Assembly: GCF_000312445.1 (NCBI RefSeq)
Contig: NZ_HE997185.1
Location: 62,001-126,000 of the forward strand
DNA: 64,000 nt
Direction of reading: 5' to 3'
Source of the DNA: Phocaeicola abscessus CCUG 55929
GTDB taxonomy: Bacteria > Bacteroidota > Bacteroidia > Bacteroidales > Bacteroidaceae
A program made the position numbers and the translations under genes. The notes under the pieces are model-generated. The model had not been told where the DNA came from. It did no database searches and saw only the letters and a program-made list of their open reading frames with translations. Positions 59,992 to 64,000 of this stretch are shown here, one piece after another (the stretch's first letter is position 1; each line of letters opens with the position of its first letter).

Positions 59992-62040
59992 ATGCTTATG
60001 AATTTCGAACTCATATCCGACTATAAACCTACCGGCGACCAACCCGAAGCGATCGAACAACTGACAGCAGGTATACGCCATGACAGCCCTGCGCAGACTT
60101 TATTGGGCGTAACGGGATCGGGGAAAACCTTCACCATCGCCAACGTCATTCGGAATGTAAACAAACCGACGTTAGTGTTAAGCCACAACAAAACGCTCGC
60201 AGCTCAATTGTACGGAGAATTCAAGTGTTTTTTCCCCAACAACGCCGTAGAATACTACGTATCCTATTACGATTATTACCAACCGGAGGCCTATCTGCCC
60301 AATTCGGATACTTACATTGAGAAAGACTTGGCCATCAACGACGAAATCGACAAGCTGAGATTGGCCGCCACTTCCGCCCTTCTCTCCGGTAGGCAGGATG
60401 TGATCGTCGTTTCTTCCGTTTCCTGTATCTACGGTATGGGAAACCCTGCCGACTTCTATAATAACGTCATCGAAATCAAAAAAGGGAGGAAATTGGATCG
60501 AAACGTATTCCTCCGTCGATTGGTAGATAGCTTGTATGTGCGGAATGATCTGGATTTGAATCGAGGTAATTTTCGGGTAAAAGGCGATACGGTCGACGTC
60601 TATTTAGCGTACAGCGACAATCTGCTCAGAGTGGTTTTCTGGGATGATGAAATAGAAGAGATCGAAGAGGTGGAGCCTGTTTCGGGAATGAGATTGACTT
60701 CTTTTGAGGAATATAAAATTTATCCTGCCAATCTGTTTATGACCACCAAAGAAAGTCAGTTGCAGGCTGTCTATCACATCGAAGACGATTTAAAAAAAGA
60801 AGTCGCTGAGTTGGAAGAAACGGGTAAAGCGTTGGAAGCAAAACGGTTGCGGGAAAGGGTAACATACGATATGGAAATGGTTCGGGAATTAGGCCATTGC
60901 TCGGGTATAGAAAATTATTCGAGATACTTCGACGGCCGTGCTGCCGGCACCCGACCTTATTGCCTGCTGGATTTCTTTCCGGAAGATTTTTTAATAGTGA
61001 TCGATGAAAGTCACGTCAGCATCCCTCAAATCCAAGCAATGTACGGCGGAGATCGGGCGAGGAAAGAAAATTTGGTGAAATATGGCTTCCGGATGAAATC
61101 TGCTTTCGACAATCGTCCGCTTAAATTCCCGGAGTTCCAGAAATTAGCCAAGCAGATTATATATGTCAGTGCAACCCCTGCTGATTATGAATTGCAACAG
61201 AGCGAGGGCGTCGTCGTCGAACAGGTGATTCGTCCTACCGGATTGCTTGATCCGGAAATAGAGGTTCGGCCGAGCATGAACCAAATCGACGACTTGATGG
61301 AGGAGATCCGACAACGGGTGGAAAGAGACGAACGCGTACTGGTCACTACATTGACCAAACGTATGGCGGAAGAATTGACGGAATTTTTACTCCATCACGA
61401 GGTTCGTTGCAACTATATCCACAGCGATGTGGATACGCTGGAAAGGGTAAAGATATTGAACGACTTGAAAGCCGGACTGTTCGACGTGTTGGTTGGAGTT
61501 AACCTGCTTCGCGAAGGGCTCGACTTGCCGGAAGTATCGTTGGTCGCTATTCTGGATGCCGACAAGGAAGGGTTTCTGAGATCGCATCGCTCGCTGACTC
61601 AAACTGCCGGCCGCGCAGCAAGGAATGTAAACGGAAAAGTGATTATGTATGCCGACAAAATCACAGATAGTATGCAACGGACCATTGACGAAACCAACCG
61701 TCGACGGGAAAAACAGTTGACTTATAACGAAGCGCACCACATTACCCCCACTCAAATAAAAAGTCGGCAGCACGCAACCCTCCTGTCGGCAACCGAAGCG
61801 CATGGCGAAAAGAAAAGAACAGCCGCAACTCCGAAAGCATACGTCGAAACGGATACGGTTACGACGGCAGCCGATCCCCTCGTGCAATATATGTCAAAAC
61901 AACAGATGGAAAAAGCCGTCGACAATACGAAGAAACGGATGCAACAAGCGGCTAAAAATCTTGATTTTATGCAAGCCGCTGCTTATCGCGACGAATTAAT
62001 AAAACTTCAAAACATCCTGAAAGAACGATGGAAAGAGTAA
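59992..62040 (+). CDS. uvrB: Excinuclease ABC subunit B
   Basis: UvrB loads at damage with UvrA and recruits UvrC. The 682-residue protein has helicase motif I TLLGVTGSGKTFTIANVI near residues 36-53, the beta-hairpin YYVSYYDYYQPEAYLPNSDTYIEKD, the DEAD-like IDESHVSIPQI, motif V GVNLLREGLDLPEVSLVAILDADKEGFLRS and the C-terminal UVR motif MEKAVDNTKKRMQQAAKNLDFMQAAAYRDELIKLQN. The ATG at 59992 or the one two codons later may be used; a TAACTTTA box lies about 16 bases upstream. Divergent from bamD. Confidence 0.96.
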   Translation: MLMNFELISDYKPTGDQPEAIEQLTAGIRHDSPAQTLLGVTGSGKTFTIANVIRNVNKPTLVLSHNKTLAAQLYGEFKCFFPNNAVEYYVSYYDYYQPEAYLPNSDTYIEKDLAINDEIDKLRLAATSALLSGRQDVIVVSSVSCIYGMGNPADFYNNVIEIKKGRKLDRNVFLRRLVDSLYVRNDLDLNRGNFRVKGDTVDVYLAYSDNLLRVVFWDDEIEEIEEVEPVSGMRLTSFEEYKIYPANLFMTTKESQLQAVYHIEDDLKKEVAELEETGKALEAKRLRERVTYDMEMVRELGHCSGIENYSRYFDGRAAGTRPYCLLDFFPEDFLIVIDESHVSIPQIQAMYGGDRARKENLVKYGFRMKSAFDNRPLKFPEFQKLAKQIIYVSATPADYELQQSEGVVVEQVIRPTGLLDPEIEVRPSMNQIDDLMEEIRQRVERDERVLVTTLTKRMAEELTEFLLHHEVRCNYIHSDVDTLERVKILNDLKAGLFDVLVGVNLLREGLDLPEVSLVAILDADKEGFLRSHRSLTQTAGRAARNVNGKVIMYADKITDSMQRTIDETNRRREKQLTYNEAHHITPTQIKSRQHATLLSATEAHGEKKRTAATPKAYVETDTVTTAADPLVQYMSKQQMEKAVDNTKKRMQQAAKNLDFMQAAAYRDELIKLQNILKERWKE

Positions 62041-62114
62041 AATATTTCGCACTATCATCGTATCTCAATGAACGTTTCGCTACGTCTATCCTATCAAATC
62101 GTTTCCGCGAATAC

Positions 62115-62717
62115 TTATTCATCCATGATATGTGCCGTTTCCACTTTCGCTAATCGGGAACGAAGCTTTTCGATCCGTGAGCGACGGATACGAAGTCTCA
62201 TCAGGCAATTCATTTCGAAACGCTGTGAAACGATTTGAGGTTCTTCTTCTTTCACAATTCGCATGATATCATTCAGGAAAGGATATTCAAATGCAACCAC
62301 CAAATCTTCATCAACCGTTTTCTCTACGATCTTCGCCTGAGCGATGCAAGCCGCTGCAGCAGCTTTATATGCCTGTATCAATCCTCCCGTTCCCAAGTTG
62401 ACACCGCCGTAATAACGAACGACAATCACCAAAATATCGGTCAGTTCATTCGAATTGATCTGTCCTAAAATCGGTTTCCCCGCCGTACCGGACGGTTCTC
62501 CGCTATCGCTCGCCCGAAAATCTTTCCGCTCAGGTCCGATCATGAAAGCATAACAGACGTGTCGTGCATCGTAATACTCCTTTTGGTAAGACTTCAATCT
62601 TTCTTTTATTTCTTCCTGCGAACGTACGGGTATGGCAAAAGCGAGGAATTTACTCCGTTTTTCCGAATAAAAACCTGCTGTGGGCGACTCTATCGTTCTG
62701 TAAGTATCGTCAATCAT
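62115..62717 (-). CDS. YigZ/IMPACT family protein
   Basis: The 200-residue product starts MIDDTYRTIESPTAGFYSEKRSKFLAFAIPVRSQEEIKERL and has the UPF0029/IMPACT core DARHVCYAFMIG, SDSGEPSGTAGKPILGQI and VIVVRYYGGVNLGTGGLIQAYKAAA, followed by a C-terminal DUF1949-like domain. Relatives act in translation stress or proline peptidase-type roles, but the bacterial function is unclear. The ATG is a single base after the stop of the exonuclease gene, so translation is coupled. Upstream methionines lie inside the exonuclease gene and are rejected. Confidence 0.9.
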   Translation of the reverse strand: MIDDTYRTIESPTAGFYSEKRSKFLAFAIPVRSQEEIKERLKSYQKEYYDARHVCYAFMIGPERKDFRASDSGEPSGTAGKPILGQINSNELTDILVIVVRYYGGVNLGTGGLIQAYKAAAAACIAQAKIVEKTVDEDLVVAFEYPFLNDIMRIVKEEEPQIVSQRFEMNCLMRLRIRRSRIEKLRSRLAKVETAHIMDE

Positions 62718-62718
62718 G

Positions 62719-63207
62719 CTACAATAAGTGTTTAGCAATCCACGAACAGGCAGTTGCATCGCTCAATGCGTGATGGTGACCGGAAAGATCATATCCGAAA
62801 TATGCGGCTACCGTTTGCAACTGATGATTTTCCAATTCTCTTATCTTTCGCGAAGCCTGATACGTACAATAAAAAGGATAGTTCGGATAGTCCATGCCGT
62901 ACGTTTTGAATACAGCCTTTAAGCACCGTTCGTCGAAAGCTTTATTGTGAGCCACCAAAGGAAGTCCTTCGATCTTCGGTTTAATCCGTTCCCACACCGT
63001 TGGAAAGAGGGGAGCATGTTGTGTGTCGGCCTGTGTCAGTCCGTGAACTTTCATATTCCAATACAGAAAATAATCCGGCTCGGGATGGATAAGGCTATAG
63101 AATTCATCGACTTTCTCTCCTCCCCGATAGACCACCACTCCGATGCTGCAAACGCTCGATGGATAATTGTTGGCGGTTTCGAAATCAATCGCTGCGAAAT
63201 CTTTCAT
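62719..63207 (-). CDS. DnaQ-like 3'-5' exonuclease
   Basis: The 162-residue exonuclease has motif I DFAAIDFETANNYPSSVCSIGVVV (Asp and Glu ligands), motif II region PLVAHNKAFDERCL and motif III HHALSDATACSWIAK, the DEDDh set. It probably trims DNA or RNA 3' ends; a polymerase III epsilon role is possible but it stands apart from dnaE. The start MKDFAAIDFETA at 63207 is chosen to match relatives. A TTG farther up at 63258 is too close to the promoter box at 63270-63277. An ATG at 63240 is a less likely alternative. Confidence 0.9.
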   Translation of the reverse strand: MKDFAAIDFETANNYPSSVCSIGVVVYRGGEKVDEFYSLIHPEPDYFLYWNMKVHGLTQADTQHAPLFPTVWERIKPKIEGLPLVAHNKAFDERCLKAVFKTYGMDYPNYPFYCTYQASRKIRELENHQLQTVAAYFGYDLSGHHHALSDATACSWIAKHLL

Positions 63208-63269
63208 ATAATCAGGCTTGTTTCCAAACGCTCCACGCATATCGACAGATTCATTCAATCATTGTTCGA

Positions 63270-63277
63270 CAAAGGTA
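63270..63277 (-). promoter_or_regulatory. -7 box of the exonuclease-yigZ pair
   Basis: TACCTTTG on the minus strand, with GTTG 20 bases farther upstream. Confidence 0.6.
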
Positions 63278-63321
63278 AAAGAGAATCGGCTTATCTCCAA
63301 CGAAACCTGGAAAAATCTGCC

Positions 63322-64000
63322 TTAATGCAAGGCCTGTCTGCGATGAAACAAAAGTTTTAAATGTGCCGAGATCGTCTTTTCACTGATAATAATCGACACG
63401 GCAGTAAGAATCAACACGATTCCGACGGAAATCCGGAACGTGAGGTGCTCATGAAAAACCAAGATGCCGAAGAAAATGGCTGTCAATGGCTCTAAAGCTC
63501 CTAAAATAGCCGTATTCGTCGACCCCACATGGTGTATGGCCTTCGTTAAGGCGACAAGCGAAACGATAGTCGGAAAAAGAGCTATTCCTGCGGCACACAA
63601 CCAATAAAACGGTGTCGGAGGCACTTGCAAGCCTGTCGTAAAAAGAGTTCGGAGAGCAAAGACAAACGAACCGACCGACAACACATAGAAGTTCAGTTTA
63701 TAGACAGGCATCGCCCTCAGTATCGAACGGTTTATACCGATCATATAGACGGCGTACGAGAGCGAAGATATCATCACCAACATCACGCCAAACATGCTGA
63801 TAGGTTGACCGTTGCTTGTCTTCCCCAACAGCATGATACCCAAGATAGCGACCGACAGCGACGACCAACCGACCGGCGATACTCTTTCCTTAAAGAAAAC
63901 CCTCATCAATACGGCGACCATAATGGGATAAACGAACAAAATCGTCGATGCTATCCCCGCGTCCATATAAGTATAGCTGGTAAAAAGCGCTAAAGAAGAG
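63322..64000 (-). CDS. DMT/EamA-type membrane transporter, N-terminal part outside the window
   Basis: The frame is open to the right edge (SSLALFTSYTYMDAGIASTILFVYPIMVAVLMRVFFKERVSPVGWSSLSVAILGIMLLGK), so only the C-terminal part (about 225 residues) of a roughly 300-residue exporter is seen. Seven or more hydrophobic helices are present, in the order of the end of the first EamA repeat and the whole second one (VSLVALTKAIHHVGSTNTAILGALEPLTAIFFGILVFHEHLT). Members export amino acids or other metabolites; the substrate is unknown. Confidence 0.85.
   Translation of the reverse strand, partial: SSLALFTSYTYMDAGIASTILFVYPIMVAVLMRVFFKERVSPVGWSSLSVAILGIMLLGKTSNGQPISMFGVMLVMISSLSYAVYMIGINRSILRAMPVYKLNFYVLSVGSFVFALRTLFTTGLQVPPTPFYWLCAAGIALFPTIVSLVALTKAIHHVGSTNTAILGALEPLTAIFFGILVFHEHLTFRISVGIVLILTAVSIIISEKTISAHLKLLFHRRQALH

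Overview
The window reads as a chromosome segment of a Bacteroidales bacterium, most plausibly from the Porphyromonas/Tannerella/Parabacteroides side of the order, though the species cannot be settled from the sequence alone. The pointers are a SusC/SusD pair, a PorT-type beta-barrel gene, a short primary sigma factor without region 1.1, the Bacteroidetes form of RNA polymerase omega, many DUF families largely confined to the order (DUF4494, DUF4836, DUF4293, probably DUF4738), and about twenty promoters with the Bacteroidetes -7 box TAnnTTTG. Several of those boxes decide start codons.

Layout. 1-8.7 kb: the start-proximal part of a sensor/propeller regulator cut by the window edge, a helix-turn-helix gene remnant, lipB, two secreted proteins, rsmG, an MBL hydrolase, gcvP and a thioredoxin-fold protein without its CXXC. 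8.9-17.2 kb: serB, a DEAD-box helicase, a 9-copy 41-bp tandem repeat, a lipoprotein, and a chain of an HU/SPOR protein, a zinc-ribbon/FHA protein and cobU-cobT-cobS-cobC (lower-ligand attachment in cobalamin synthesis). 17.2-24.4 kb: a LolC/E-type permease, a fucose-isomerase-fold protein, DUF4494, a YggS-type PLP protein, an acyl-CoA ligase and a surface protein built of 16-residue repeats. 24.5-30.5 kb: a tight minus-strand operon of a nucleoside permease, a bifunctional nuclease, rsmE, DUF4836 and an ABC ATPase plus permease. 30.5-38.4 kb: an MFS transporter, small secreted proteins, a HAD phosphatase, the primary sigma factor, a 21-bp-period degenerate repeat array, an HtrA protease, rnpB (RNase P RNA) and rmuC.

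38.9-49.1 kb is the accessory part. It holds a susC/susD pair with a terminator but no enzymes beside it, then a patchwork of broken genes: the 3' part of a fimbrillin-like gene, the 3' part of a hybrid two-component regulator (receiver plus AraC), and an OmpA-family gene that meets the regulator fragment head to head and has lost its start. A coiled-coil lipoprotein follows whose two halves differ in base composition. 49.1-64 kb returns to housekeeping genes: a POT peptide transporter, ybaK, uvrA, a second diverged 41-bp repeat array, an esterase, a LysM/periplasmic-binding protein, a PorT-family barrel, DUF4293-rpoZ-bamD, uvrB, a YigZ protein, an exonuclease and part of a DMT exporter.

The least explained structure is the 41-bp repeat family. 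It forms two exactly phased arrays 43 kb apart on opposite strands, and a possible single remnant lies after susD. Each copy set lies just downstream of a gene and in the same orientation relative to that gene. A different array with a period near 21 bp (two DNA turns) follows the HtrA gene. Function is unknown for both. No tRNA, rRNA, CRISPR array, insertion sequence or cobalamin riboswitch was seen.
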